Shown: positions 40,935 through 52,486, counted from the stretch's first letter. The stretch: 64,000 nucleotides of DNA from Agapetus fuscipes (GCA_951799405.1 OX637343.1:4712001-4776000); one strand, 5' to 3'. Translations and numbers: made by a program. Notes: generated from the sequence alone by a model not told the origin.

Positions 40935-41278
40935 CACCATTTGCAGAGCTGCCTCCATTTCTTCCTATCCTTACATACCTCTTTCAATTCATTCATTTCA
41001 TCACCTTTTACACACATTTTCTTCTTTTATACTCACTGTGTATATCCCATTCTTTCACAATCTCCTCAATCTATGCTTTTCTCGGTCGTTCCCTACCTCT
41101 TTTTCCTTTCACACTTCCTCTGTATGTATTCTTTGTCAGACTATCATCATTTATTCTTTCCACATGCCCAAACCATCTCATTACATTCTTTTGTATCTTA
41201 ACTTTCACATCCTCTTTCGACTTACATTCTTTCTTTACCCATTCATTCCTTACTCTATCCTTCAGACTCCTGGAATTC
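40935..41278 (-). pseudogene. LINE X C-terminal fragment
   Basis: Minus strand: SLKDRVRNEWVKKEC, VMRWFGHVERI, GKRGRERPRKA, then frameshifts. Related to 14042-14512. Confidence 0.75.
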
Positions 41279-41537
41279 ATTAATAGATTACGTACTAATA
41301 TTAATTTTACTGTAGAATACAATCCCCATAATACTCTTCATTTCCTCAGTTACTCCTTTACCATAAGTTATAACAAAATCATGTGAATTACTTAATGTAA
41401 AAATAAAACAAAGTTTTGCTTCACGAGTTGATTTATTTCCTGGGAGTGCTTTTGATGTCATCACACCATTATCAAGAGAACAATGAACAAAATTAAGTTT
41501 ACAAAATTGAAATATGGAGAAAGTTAAAGTGGCAGGG

Positions 41538-41698
41538 GCTTACTGCATGTGTACTTACTTACAAATTAAAACCCAAACCTCAAATAAACATACACCCTGC
41601 AACTTTTGCCCACCTTCCCTGAAACGGCTAACAGTGGCAAAGTGAACCATTTTTCACAGTATAGGTGGTCAGCCACTTATTAACCTATAAGTCAAGGA
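41538..41698 (-). repeat. Short 3' module, partial
   Basis: Lacks the tail half; ends TTAACCTATAAGTCAAGG at the module's 5' side. Confidence 0.65.
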
Positions 41699-42009
41699 AT
41701 CTACATGGCTTAAATGAACTTGGCGAAAATCAGAACTAATGTCGCCATTTTGTGTTGCGTCACTTTTGATAGTTCATGTGAAGTTAACTGCATTGCTAAA
41801 ACATAAGAAGTAAGTATTTAACATTGATTACAGCAGTTTGAAGGTCTCAAAAGTCGTAATATCGCCCTCATTTAGCTGCCAATTTCTACCGTGATGAAAT
41901 GGAGCGTGCCTACAGGCTGAGATTCCAGTACTATGCATGTAAGCGACTAAGGGAATTGAATTTGAATACCGAAGTTATAAAAGTGATTGACTACGTTCAT
42001 CCCTGATTT

Positions 42010-42400
42010 GAATGATTGGATGGAGAGGGGCCCTTGATAGCCATATCAAGGCACTTGAAAAAGCTCAAGAGACTATTGTTACAATAATGTTCAAAACCCC
42101 TCTGTGTAGGTACCCATCAAAACAGATAAGTACTCCATGAGAGGACAATTATGAATAGGTACATATACAAGACAGATGTGTAGTGTCCAAAGCATGAAAT
42201 TCATTCCCTCAAGGTTACAATTGTTTCAATATAATGAAGATAGGAGCAGTCAGCGACTCACAAATTTTATGGAAGTACCTCATTGCAAAAGTAGATTAGG
42301 GCAGAGGCATGCTTCTTATATAGTACACAAATTTTAGAAGGCCCTAGAAGTAATGAATTTGAAGATAACATCTAATTATATTGAGTCTGAGTCGTGAGCG
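42010..42400 (+). pseudogene. Degenerate LINE C-terminal fragment
   Basis: Interrupted frames read LEKAQETIVTIMFKTPL.RYPS and further pieces typical of the end of Jockey-like RT proteins. Many stops; old copy. Confidence 0.4.
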
Positions 42401-43389
42401 AACCTAGCAATGGGCAGAGGCGGCAGCTCCCTTGGAAGTTAAGAAATACCCAAATCGCTGTAAAATTTTATTACAATTATTGAAATGGCCATTTTACAAC
42501 CATGCTTTGCCTCCCAGTTTTGATTCTGGGTACGCACTTGAGGGTCAACCTCATACCACCCAATTATTTATTACTCAAGGATAACAATATATTAGTAGGT
42601 ATATAAATGTAATTAGTATATATTATATTACATAAGTTACTTTACTTTTTACTTTCTTCGGCTCATAACCCTTGAAGGCTCAGGGCCTCCCGCACCACAA
42701 TCCTCCAGGACTCTCTGTCTTGTGCTGCTTCCCTCCATGGTCCCCTCACTCTCAGAACTTGTATTAGGTTACGGGGCCCCGTAACCTAATACAATTTGTT
42801 TTTTTTTTTTATTTTTTAAAAATGAAAGGTTACAAAGTGAATGCCTCATCAATTAATGATAACAATATATATATATAATATTAGATTTTGTATTGTTTGT
42901 GTATTCACACAGTGAAAATTCATTTTATTTTAACAATATATTAGTTAGATCAATAGCATAATATTAGTTAGTCTTCACCCTAGCAACCTAGCCGAGTGAT
43001 GTTATAACTTTTTTTATCATCATCAAATGTGCGGACCTTATAGTTGTTATTACATGGATGCTATCAAAAGTATTGCCTGTGCAATTAAGGTTTAACATTA
43101 GTCTATCGGAGCTATTCTTAGACATTTTAGTCGACGGTTGAGCCCACGCTTTGATAAACTAATGATGCCTGGGCTGGAATTGTTTCATCACCACGGTCAT
43201 TCTACTATTGACTACAGTTATATAGTTAGACTATTGTTATGTAATGTTAAATACTTAATTGATGTGAATGAGAATTCTTATCAATTATTAAAATGCAAAC
43301 AATAAGTTAATGTTTAAGTATTATGTTTGAGTATTATTATTATTTGACTATAGTTACACCGTCAAATACAGTTATATTTTGCACTTGAG
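42401..43389. other. Non-coding stretch with a 36-bp palindrome
   Basis: Contains a perfect palindrome at 42759-42794. The remainder is AT-rich; 42885-42935 resembles 15850-15885. Confidence 0.5.
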
Positions 43390-44360
43390 AATGGGATGTT
43401 CTGCGATCCCAAAACCGGTAGTGTAATAAATAAAATAAAACTCACTGTGAACTGTAACAACTGTAACTTTCGTGAATCATTAGCTTCAAAGATCAATACA
43501 GATCTCAGGGCTGTCAGCCGTTGGGGCACTGACAACCTTGTAGAGTTCAACATCAAAAAGACTCAAGCATGTCTGATATCCTTAAAGAGGATTCCAAACA
43601 ACTATCTCCCAACTTTCGACAATATCTCCCTCTCTAACCATAAACACTTAAATCTTCTTGGTGTTTCTCTGTCATCAGAGTTAAAATACCATGATGCTAT
43701 TGAGTCTCGCACAACTTCCGCTTTCCGGCGACTCGGCATATTATACAGAGCCCGTAGGTTTTTTACTTCAGCCCAGTTATTGACTTTGTATAAATCCCAA
43801 ATCCGCCCCATTATCGAGTATGGCAGCCATCTCTGGTGTGGTATGTCCAAGAAGTTGAGTGACCAACTTGATTCTGTGCAAAGGAGGGCAGTGAGGTTGT
43901 TCAATGATCCTTCTCTGACATCCGATCTGCAGCCGCTCCAGCACAGAAGAAAAGTTGGAATGCTCAGTCTTTTTTATCGATATTACCACGGAGCTTGTTC
44001 TAATGAGCTCCATTCATTAATCCCTCCCCCTCGCATTTCAGAAAGGGAAACTCGTAGTACGACTCTCATTCATCCCTTTGCAGTCGATCTCAAAACTATG
44101 AGAACTTGGCGTTTTCATGACTCATTCCTTTGCCAAACTGCCCGTTTATGGAATGGTCTACCAGTATCTGTGTTCCCTTCCCAATTTAATCCGGTTTTAT
44201 TCAAAACCAACATCAATCACCACTTCCTTGCAGCGCCTCACGACAGAACCAAGAACTCAAGCAACATCTCTGCGGCACCCTTCCAGGGTGACATAGACCC
44301 CCAAGACTCACAAGAATTGGGGAGCCTCCCGCACAGGATTCCTTAAAAAAAAAAAAAAAC
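43390..44360 (+). mobile_element. 5'-truncated LINE with the SINE-like 3' tail
   Basis: Open frame 43396-44346: FRESLASKINTDLRAVSRW, LNLLGVSLSSEL, PIIEYGSHLWCG, LDSVQRRAVRL, ARLWNGLPVSVFP. This is the region after RT motif C of a CR1/L2-like LINE. The 3' end (CTCTGCGGCACCC ... CTCCCGCACAGGATTCCTTA) and poly(A) resemble the type I SINE tail. Confidence 0.85.
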
Positions 44361-44683
44361 TTTTTAAATCTGAAAATATTTCGTTCCATAAGTCAGTTCA
44401 TCTCAAAAAGTGTTTTAATATAGTTGACATAAAGTGTATTGCTTTTTGACATAGTTTACTTTGTAATGCATGCACATTCATTCAATTTTCAAAACAAATC
44501 ACTCAAAAGTATTGCTTAAATACAGAGTTTTTCGTAAATATATATTTTTAATATCCTCCGTTGACCAGGGCCGTACTCAGGAAGCAAGTAACAAGTGCGA
44601 GTGCAAGGTTAAGAAGTAATGGATGTTTTCATTGTCAGAAAATACAGTAAAAGTAATAAATGCACCGTCTAATCGAAAATCTT

Positions 44684-45012
44684 GGACCGGTCCGTAGTCC
44701 GTAGTGGCAACACTTCGGACTCGTAAATGGAAGGTTGTGGATTCGGATCCCGGCGGAGCACAAAAATATACCATTTATATTTCGAATGTGCTCTTCGCTG
44801 GGTTGAAAAATTCATAAACCTTTACCAATGACCGGTCACCAAAGGTCCATCCAGCCTTACAGCAACTGGGTCTTGCTTGAGTATTGGCGCTTTGTAGCGA
44901 CGACCAAGCTCGTACACCTCTGCGGCACTACAACAAGTGTCATAGACCCCTAGAGTCTTTAGAATCTAGGGAGTCTCCCGCACAGGATTTCTTAAAAAAA
45001 AAAAAAAAAAAA
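44684..45012 (+). mobile_element. tRNA-derived SINE, type I tail, copy 2
   Basis: Head ACCGGTCCGTAGTCC, box B GGATTCGGATCCC, body, CCCGCACAGGATTTCTT and poly(A). No 5S unit precedes it. Confidence 0.88.
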
Positions 45013-45262
45013 TGACATAATTTGTGTTCTATGAAAAAAACTCAAAGTAAATAAGAAATGATCTAAGTCGATAACTACTTAGTTGAGAAAACTAAAATTC
45101 CAAATCCTCAAATGTTGTTCATAAGCGTTATTGTAACAAGCGAAAGTTCGAATCCTGTCATGTCTTAACTCCTATCAATGATAACTTTGACCCTGGTTCA
45201 ACAGATGTTATTGGGTAGTTAATATCAATGTAAAAATGTAAATTGATGTGTACGTATGTTCC

Positions 45263-45515
45263 TTGACTTAAAGGTTGGTATGCGGCTGACCACCCATGCT
45301 ATAGAAAATGGTTCACTTTGCCAATGTCACCCCTGTTTCAGAGAAGGTCGGCAAGAGTTGCAGGGTGTAGGCACTTTCATTTGAGATGGTTTTTATTCTG
45401 TAGGTACACATGCGGCATGTTTAAGCGCAAACTTATATATGTGTCTGCTTGTACGTGTATGCATGTAATGTGAATCCCTAATGTGACATATATCTTTGCA
45501 ACGTAGATTAGATTA
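45263..45515 (+). repeat. Short 3' module, full
   Basis: TTCCTTGACTTAAAGGTTGG to TTGCAACGTAGATTAGATTA. Confidence 0.75.
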
Positions 45516-45558
45516 GACAAGATGAATAAATAATTCATTCTAATTTAATCTTATCAAA

Positions 45559-45721
45559 GACCCTCCGCACACTAGACAGGCGACAGCGACTTGTCGGCGC
45601 GACTCAGACGCCAAGTGTGCGGAGCTTTGAACAAAATGTATGAAAACTGTCGGCCGCAGCCTGTCGCCACGACTAGTCGTCGAGCAGTCGCTGTTGCCTG
45701 TCGTCTAGTGTGCGGAGGGTC
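45559..45721. mobile_element. GC-rich MITE
   Basis: 163 bp with ~35-bp imperfect TIRs (GACCCTCCGCACACTAGACA at both ends in inverted orientation). Markedly GC-rich against the AT-rich surroundings. No coding capacity. Confidence 0.75.
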
Positions 45722-45764
45722 TAAGTCTCAAACATGTCTTACATTTGGAATGCATATTAAGTGT

Positions 45765-45910
45765 ATGCCCACAAGCACACACGTATAAGTTTAGGCTTAC
45801 ACATATGCCTTGCAACTCTTGCAGCCTTTCCTTGAAACAAGGGTTACATTGGCAAAGTGAACCATTTTTTCTGGCATGGGTGTTCAGCCACACACCAACC
45901 TATAAGTTAA
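45765..45910 (-). repeat. Short 3' module, partial
   Basis: Ends ACCAACCTATAAGTTAA at its 5' side. Followed at 45955-46020 by a fragment of the second SINE family. Confidence 0.65.
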
Positions 45911-46179
45911 ATAACTTTATTAATTACTTAATTAGGAACACAAACATATGATCAACTCAACTAAGCTACACATATAGTGTAACTTCTAACCGTGTGGTAT
46001 TTAACCTCCACTCCAGTGGAGTGAGGTAAAATATGGGTAAAATATAATAATTTTTATTGATGTTCAAACTTGTTTCTGGCCAGGCAATATAAATTGGTGT
46101 ACCTAGTGCATTTCTCTTCACAAATCTGTTTAAAAAGAAGGATGCTCTAAGTAAAAAATTTGCATCAATGTCAATGTGA

Positions 46180-46510
46180 TTTTTTTTAAAGAAATCCTGT
46201 GCGGGAGACTCCTTAAATTTTAGAGATTCTAAGAGTCTACGACAGTTGTTGTAGTGCCGCAGAGATGTACGAGCTTGGTCGTCGCTACAAAGCGCCAATA
46301 CTTAAGCAAGACCCAGTTGCTGTAAGGCTGGATGGACCTTTTGATGACCGGTCTTTGGTAAAGGCCTTATAATTTTTTTCAACCCAGCGAAGAGCATAAT
46401 ATTTGGAAATATAAATGGTATATTGTTTGTGCTCCTCCGGGATCCGAATCCACAACTTTCCATTTACGAGTCCGAAGTGTTGCCACTGGACTACGGTCTA
46501 CGGACCGGTC
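46180..46510 (-). mobile_element. tRNA-derived SINE, type I tail, copy 3
   Basis: Minus-strand copy; T run at 46180-46187, head ends at GACCGGTCC near 46510. Confidence 0.85.
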
Positions 46511-46745
46511 CAAGACCGGTTCTTGACAACTTTTTTGTTTACAAATCACTTTGTTTAAGGAATGCAAGCAGAGAAAGCTAAATGTCCACAATAAAACTTT
46601 GATCTAATATAGATCAATAAATAATTTAAAAAAATAGCTTAAAAATATTCAATCAATGAAGAATAATATCAATTAAATTTACGTTGAAAACTTTTTAAAT
46701 AAATTGATGCTTGCATCGCCAGGAACCAAAATCTCTCAAAAAATG

Positions 46746-47232
46746 TTAGATTGGCGGTGCACGGTGGTATACTAGTGCCAACCTTGATGTATGGAAGTGA
46801 AGCCTGGACGGTGAGTGAAAGGGAAATTAGTAAAGTCCATACAGTAGAAATGGACTATCTAAGAAGTATGATTGGGAAAAAACGAAGTGACAGGGTGAGA
46901 AATGATTTTGTAAGAGAAGAATGTGGTGTAAGGGAAAGTGTGAAAGTGAAGATTAAAAGAAGTATATGTTAAGATGGTTCGGGCATTTGGAAAGAATGAG
47001 TGATGAAAGATTGACGAAGAAAGTATATGTTGCTAGAATAGATGGATGTCGTGGTAGAGGAAGACCGAGAAAAGTATGGAAGGATCAAATCTCTGAAATA
47101 GCGAATGAATGGGATATCCAGAGTCATAATAAAAGGAGGACTTGTATGAAAAAGGTTATGACTCTGGATGAAATGAAAGAAGTATGCAAGGACAGGAAAA
47201 AGTGGCGGCTAATCTGCAATGTTGATTTTTAA
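46746..47232 (+). pseudogene. LINE ORF2 C-terminal fragment (family Y), frameshifted
   Basis: Same protein as 25174-25809 (VPTLMYGSEAWTV, RWFGHLERM, KDRKKWRLIC). A short insertion after KIKRSI (near 46963) introduces a stop and shifts the frame. Followed by a UTR and the short 3' module. Confidence 0.85.
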
Positions 47233-47351
47233 TGTTGGTGTATTCATTTGCTACATTTTTTGCATAGGAAATTTTTGACTTTTTTTGTATAAATTTCTTT
47301 GTAAGGTTTTGTTCTTTTTTATATTTAAGTAAATGTAATTTATTATTCATA

Positions 47352-47605
47352 TTCCTTGACTTATAGGTTGGTATGAGGCTGACCACCCATACTGTAAAAA
47401 ATGGTTCACTTTGCCAATGTCACCCCTGTTTCAGGGAAGGTCGGCAAAAGTTGTGGGGCTTATGTTCATTTGAGGTTTGGATTTTATTTGTAAGTACACA
47501 TTCAGCATTTGTAAGCGCGAACTACACTTGTTGGTTTGTGGGCATACATCTGAGAGCTTTAAATGAATATATCCTTGCAACTTAGATTATAGATTATAGA
47601 TGTAG
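47352..47605 (+). repeat. Short 3' module at the end of a family Y LINE
   Basis: Directly continues the LINE 3' UTR (47233-47351). Ends TTAGATTATAGATTATAGAT. Confidence 0.8.
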
Positions 47606-47868
47606 ACCTAGGTACCTAGTAACCTACATAGGTAGCATTTTAAAATCTTCGTACCTATAGGTATGCAAGTAGGTAGGTATAATTAAACCATACGCAAATT
47701 GGATCACACAACAGCCGTGGTGGTTCTACTCTATGGTCACGTTAACAAAAAAAAAACTTTAGTTTTTTAAGCAACAAAATAGCATCTGTCAAAATTGCAA
47801 AAAAATTGTGCTTTACTGTGACGGGGTCCATATAATAAGTATTTCTTGTTTTGTTTTTCTTTTAAAAT
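47606..47868 (+). promoter_or_regulatory. Upstream region of NOSIP
   Basis: Only ~260 bp separate the last TE from the NOSIP ATG, so the promoter and 5' UTR probably lie here or in TE sequence. TACCTAGGTACCTAG-type runs at 47610-47690. No TATA box is assigned. Confidence 0.35.
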
Positions 47869-48029
47869 ATGACCCGTCACGCCCGTAACTGTACCGCGGG
47901 CGCCGTCTACACTTACCACGAGAAGAAGCGCGACGCCGCGGAGTCGGGTTACGGCTCCTGCAGTCAGAGAGTCGGCAAGGACTCCGTGGTCAGCTTCGAC
48001 TGCTGCAACCTGACGCTGCAGCCATGCAG
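47869..48029 (+). CDS. Nosip: NOSIP exon 1
   Basis: ATG at 47869; residues 1-54 beginning MTRHARNCTAGAVYTYHEKK, a near-match to the conserved NOSIP start. It includes the first part of the split U-box/RING-like region (FDCCNLTLQPC). Donor CAG|GTGAAC. The gene spans 47869-57046, five coding exons, 894 coding nt, 297 residues (human ~301). NOSIP is known in vertebrates as a nitric-oxide-synthase-interacting, U-box-type E3 ligase and as a splicing-associated nuclear protein; the function here is inferred from homology. Confidence 0.95.
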
Positions 48030-48054
48030 GTGAACCCCCATACACGTTTGCAAA

Positions 48055-48310
48055 TACATCTATAACAATCTACAATCTAAGTTGCGAAGATGTATTGCAT
48101 TCAAGATTCATATTGAATACATTTCCACAAGCAGACACATAAAAGTTCGCGTTATACATACCGCATATGGACTTACTACATAAAAACCCAATCTCAAATG
48201 AACAATAGCCCTGCAACTCTTGCCGGCCTTCCCTGAGACAGGGGTGACATTGGCAAAGTGAAACAGTTTTTTACAGTATGGGGTTTTACAGTATCAGCCT
48301 CATACCAACC
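48055..48310 (-). repeat. Short 3' module, intron 1 copy a
   Basis: Begins 25 bp after the exon 1 donor. Confidence 0.75.
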
Positions 48311-48553
48311 TAATCTAATCTAAGTTGCAAAGATATGCTACATTGGAGATTCACATTACATGCATTCTCACAACCAGACACGTACAAGTTCGCGCTTGCA
48401 CATGCCTCATGTGAACCTACAACATAAAAACCAAATCTAAAATGGACATATACCCTGCAACTCTTGCCGTCCTTCCCTGTAACAGGGGTGACATTGGCAA
48501 AGTGAACCATTTTTACAGCATGGGTGGTCAGCCGCATACCAACCTATAAGTCA
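48311..48553 (-). repeat. Short 3' module, intron 1 copy b
   Basis: In tandem with copy a; close to the copy at 49060-49312. Confidence 0.75.
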
Positions 48554-48573
48554 AGGAACAGACACAACAAATT

Positions 48574-48933
48574 AACTATGCTCAGAGCGCGCCAATTTAC
48601 CGGGTGTGTGAAACTTATAACAAGTGTTTCAGTAGCATTGATATTTTTCATTTAGAGACGGCGCACTTTCGCAAAGCGGTGGGTGCTTCACTCAGGGAGA
48701 ACTGATTTTCTTTATTTTTAAATTTACATCATATTCTGTTTTGAGAGCAGTATTTTTTTTTTCTTATAATTAGTTACTTGTAATTAACATCTTGTAATTA
48801 TTTCCAACTTCCTAAATTTTATATCCGTGGCAACATATAATTGGCCATGTTTTTTTGTAATTGCTACTATTATATTTCTTATGTAACGCTGTTTGTTGTC
48901 CTATTAAAATAAAATAAAATAAAATAAAAATAA
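48574..48933 (+). mobile_element. Short retroposon, second copy
   Basis: Same element as 17691-18025, with ~20 extra bases at the 5' end and an AAAAT-repeat tail. It splits a LINE Y 3' UTR (48554-48573 / 48934-49058), with AAATTA-like duplications. Confidence 0.7.
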
Positions 48934-49059
48934 ATTACATTTTATAAATCAGTAAATAATAATATTATCAAAACTAAACAGAAAACAAATTACAATTTAA
49001 CAAACCCTAGCCGCCAACATTACAGATCAACCGCCATTTCTTTCTGTCCTTGCATCTAA

Positions 49060-49312
49060 TCTAATCTAATCTAATCTAAGTTGCAAGGATATGTTACATT
49101 GGAGATTCACATTACATGCATTCTCACAACCAGACACGTACAAGTTCGCGCTTGCACATGTCTCATGTGAACCTACAACATAAAAACCAAATCTCAAATG
49201 GACATACACCCTGCAACTCTTGCCGTCCTTCCCTGAGACAGGGGTGACATTGGCAAAGTGAACCATTTTTACAGCATGGGTGGTCAGCCGCATACCAACC
49301 TATAAGTCAAGG
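49060..49312 (-). repeat. Short 3' module, intron 1 copy c
   Basis: Has a clear pentanucleotide tail, four TAATC units on the left (TTAGA on the element strand). Confidence 0.75.
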
Positions 49313-49422
49313 AACACACACACACGACAAATTACATTTTATACATCACTAAATAATAATATCCAAATACAAAATATCCATACTTCTTTCATTTCCTCCA
49401 GAGTCACCTAAAAACCTATAAG

Positions 49423-50571
49423 TAGGGACTGGAAAATAGTGGTGTTATTTTTTAGGAAATTTGCGTTATTTTTTAGTGAAATTCGCGTTATTTTTGATCA
49501 AAAACAGGGAAATTCGCGTTATTTTTCATGATAAATGGGGAGATTCGGTATAATTTTTAGGGTTGATTAGATCAAAATAAAGGTTTATATTATTGCAAAA
49601 CAAAATATATTACTAATATTTACAATTTATAATGTAAACAACAATATCTCCCTTCAAAAATAATGAATAAACAAAATCTGAATCAATACGAGTATCTGCA
49701 ACCGAAGATGGTGGAAGTACTGTACCCACCGAAAACGTTTTTGCATTAAAAAATACTCAAGTGGTACAAAAAAATGTTTTTTAATTTTAGTTTCTTAATA
49801 TTTTTTTTTTTTTTTTTTTAAATAATTCTTTTGTACAAAAAACCATTGATTGAAAAAAGTATTAATTTTTCAATGACACTTCGAATACCCTGCAAATATC
49901 CTTTTAAAATATTGAATTTTTATGCATTTAGTCTCTAGATGAGGGTTATCTCATTTTTCAATGGATGTTGGCTTTTATGAAAGCTTTAAGTTGTGCTCTT
50001 GGCTAATCCAGCAACAGCTTCACTCTTTGAAGTATTTTCCTTCATTGATGTCACGATTCAAGTCTACTTGGATGACCAGGACAGTTCTGCTTATCATTAT
50101 TTTTTTTTAATAAAATAGATTTGTGAATAGGAATGCAATTCACCAACCTACTCTGCCTGGCCAGATACAGGTATTAATATAATTAATTAATAATTCACTA
50201 TTGTTTATTTTAATGAATTATTCATTTTTAATTACCCAATTACATCTCTTTACCAGGGTCAAATTTATGGTCAAATGACCCAGGTGGGGATCGAACCCCG
50301 CGTCTAGCGTTCTAGCGTGTTTAAACGTTGAAAGAGACCAATTTTCCTGTGCTTTGCACCTTGCAAAGGGTTTTCGCAGGATTTTTTTCTTTCCCACAAA
50401 ATCGTTGCGTTGCAAAAGCGATACATGACAACTTTTTCGCACAATTTCTACCAAAAGTACGAAAATTCGCGATATTTACGTAAAACCTGAAATTTCGCGT
50501 TATTCGCGTAAAAACATGAAAATTCGCGAATAAATTCGTTTTATCGCGATCGCGAAATTTTCCAGTCCCTA
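49423..50571 (+). mobile_element. Non-autonomous hAT element, copy 2
   Basis: 1149 bp, same TIRs and subterminal repeats as 9411-10577, with a perfect 8-bp duplication CCTATAAG (49415-49422, 50572-50579). Target is the 5' edge of a module, the same octamer as copy 1 on the other strand. Confidence 0.92.
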
Positions 50572-50774
50572 CCTATAAGTCAAGAAAATGAGAATGATCT
50601 TTATTTTAAGTATAAATTGAGGTTCGAAATTCCATGCAGCTTCAGAAATATCTCAGCCGTTGAACTATACTCTGCAAATTTAATTCTGAACCAAAAGGGA
50701 ACCCTAAGAACTTAACAATAGATAGGAGCTTTAGGCTTATCGATTTAGTAAATAAAAAGACATTTACCAATTAT

Positions 50775-51242
50775 GAGTTGATGATGATGATGATGCTTTG
50801 TAGAGCGCCGTTTAGTGACTACTTTCACTGCAAGGGCGCTTTCAGGCTTGACGCGGCGGTGAAGAAATAGTTCTTCATTCCCTTTTTAAAGCTCTCGATC
50901 CCTTTCTTGGCGCGCACTTCTGGGGGCAGCTGATTCCAAGTGGACGGACCTGCAATGGCGAAAACGCAGTCTCCAAACACTGTGCTTCTTTTTCTATTTC
51001 TGCATGGTGCACTGACAGAAGTTAGTGCAGTGTCAACAGATCGCAGAGTGAGCCCCCTCTCACTCAGACTCCTCGGGATTATCATTTCCTGCAAGCATTC
51101 TGGCGCCACTCCATGCGATGCTTTATTCACCGTGAGGCCTAGCGTAAATTTGTTCCTTTCTGGGATCTTAGCCAGTGGAGCTTCTTCAAGAGTGGGGTGA
51201 TGTGGCAGTATTTACTCTGACCAAAGATAAGACAAGTACTGG
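50775..51242 (-). mobile_element. L2/CR1-like LINE 3' end
   Basis: Minus strand: YCHITPLLKKLHWL, then SHGVAPECLQEMI, FGDCVFAIAGPSTWNQLPPEV, and an ATC-repeat tail at 50780-50795. One frame break near 51140. It ends 33 bp before NOSIP exon 2. Confidence 0.8.
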
Positions 51243-51275
51243 CATTCATGACTGATTGCCGTCTATTGTTGTTAG

Positions 51276-51493
51276 GGATCCGGTAATCACGGCTGACGGC
51301 TACATCTTTGACAAGGAGGCCATCCTGAAGTACATCCTGAGCAAGAAGAGCGAGCACCAGCGCCTGATGAAGGAGTACGCGGAGCAGCAGAAGCGCCTGC
51401 AGGACAAGGAGGAGGAGGCTCGGCTGCAGGAGAAGCAGGACAACCTCAACAAGTTCATGGACACGGAGAAGAACATCGTCAACCAGGCCACAG
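51276..51493 (+). CDS. Nosip: NOSIP exon 2
   Basis: Residues 54-127. It completes the U-box-like stretch (DPVITADGYIFDKEAILKYI), then a charged coiled-coil (EYAEQQKRLQDKEEEARLQE). Acceptor TTAG|GGATCC, donor ACAG|GTACCA. Codon phase joins exon 1 as R54. Confidence 0.95.
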
Positions 51494-51501
51494 GTACCAG
51501 T

Positions 51502-51790
51502 TATAATAATGATATTAGGATGATTTATTTGGTGAGGGCTGTTTTTGTGTGTATCACACCTCAAGAGCCCTCTGCGAGCTAGGTCGTCGCTGTAGAAAGC
51601 GCCGATTCTCAAGCAAGACCCAGTTGCTGTAAGGCTGGATGGACCTTTAGTGACCGGTCTTTGGTAAAGGTTTATGATTTTTTTCACCAAGCAAATGGTT
51701 TATTTTTTTGTGCTCCGCCGGGATTTGAATCCAAAACCTTCCATTAAGGAGTAAGAAGTGTTAACCACTAGACTATGGGCCGGTCGATGG
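51502..51790 (-). mobile_element. tRNA-derived SINE, type II tail, beside a splice donor
   Basis: Minus-strand SINE with the shared head and body but the GAGGGCTCTTGAGGTGTGAT tail and ATT/ATC end. It starts about 8 bp after the exon 2 donor. Confidence 0.8.
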
Positions 51791-51859
51791 AAGCTGTTCA
51801 GGATTCTGGTGGTCGCTGGTGATTCCGGATTGGGCTTTAATAAAAGACTTGATTCTTGC

Positions 51860-52345
51860 TTGCTTTATGTTTATTTATTTATTTATTTACGGCGTTAGCC
51901 TTTTACGAAATAAGTACATATCAAGGGAGTTTATACAAAACAACAATAACAATAAATAATACAAGAATAAAAAGTATAAAACATTACGGTAAAACATAAA
52001 ATAAAAGAAAAGAAAAAATAAACCCATATATAAACACTAAACAGTAGGTTAGAAGCAAAAATAAAAACTTCAGAAACCATTCAAATATCACTAATAAAGA
52101 AATTCACCAGGCAGACATCGTTCATATAATAACAATCTAAAACAATATAATTTATTATATATTATGGATGTCCCAAAAACATTTTTTTCAGACCTTGGTT
52201 ATAGGTATGATAATTATTATTATGCAGAACCAAGTCAAGTGAGGCATACTCATTACCAACACGCTGTAAACGATGCATACAACTATTGCTTTGTGCGTTA
52301 TGTTGCAGCACTTTTATTTCAGAATGTTACAGACTATTGAATCAA
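51860..52345 (-). mobile_element. Probable LINE 3' UTR with TAAA tail
   Basis: Plus strand begins TTTATTTATTTATTTACGGC, i.e. a TAAA-repeat tail on the minus strand, followed by non-coding sequence. Family not determined. Confidence 0.45.
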
Positions 52346-52486
52346 TCTACTTGAGAGGAATTTGATTTAGCAAGAGGACGGATCTGCTGGTTAGCTTGTG
52401 TTTATAAATTAAGGCTTTCTACCCGTCAAAAAAAATGCAACAACAATGCCATAGACACTAATTGGAGTTGAAGTTGACTAATTCGA

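Larger units (their letters stand above)
48030..51275 (+). other. NOSIP intron 1
   Basis: 3.2 kb, almost entirely TE: three short modules, a retroposon (48574-48933), LINE Y UTR remnants, a hAT (49423-50571) and an L2-like LINE tail ending 33 bp before the acceptor. Confidence 0.9.

Noticed and set aside
49056..49082. Telomeric repeat
   Set aside because: The unit is TTAGA (TAATC on plus), not the insect TTAGG, and it is a retroposon tail.
51139..51690. 183-codon minus frame over NOSIP exon 2
   Set aside because: Mostly antisense of exon 2; only its end (L2-like LINE piece) is real.
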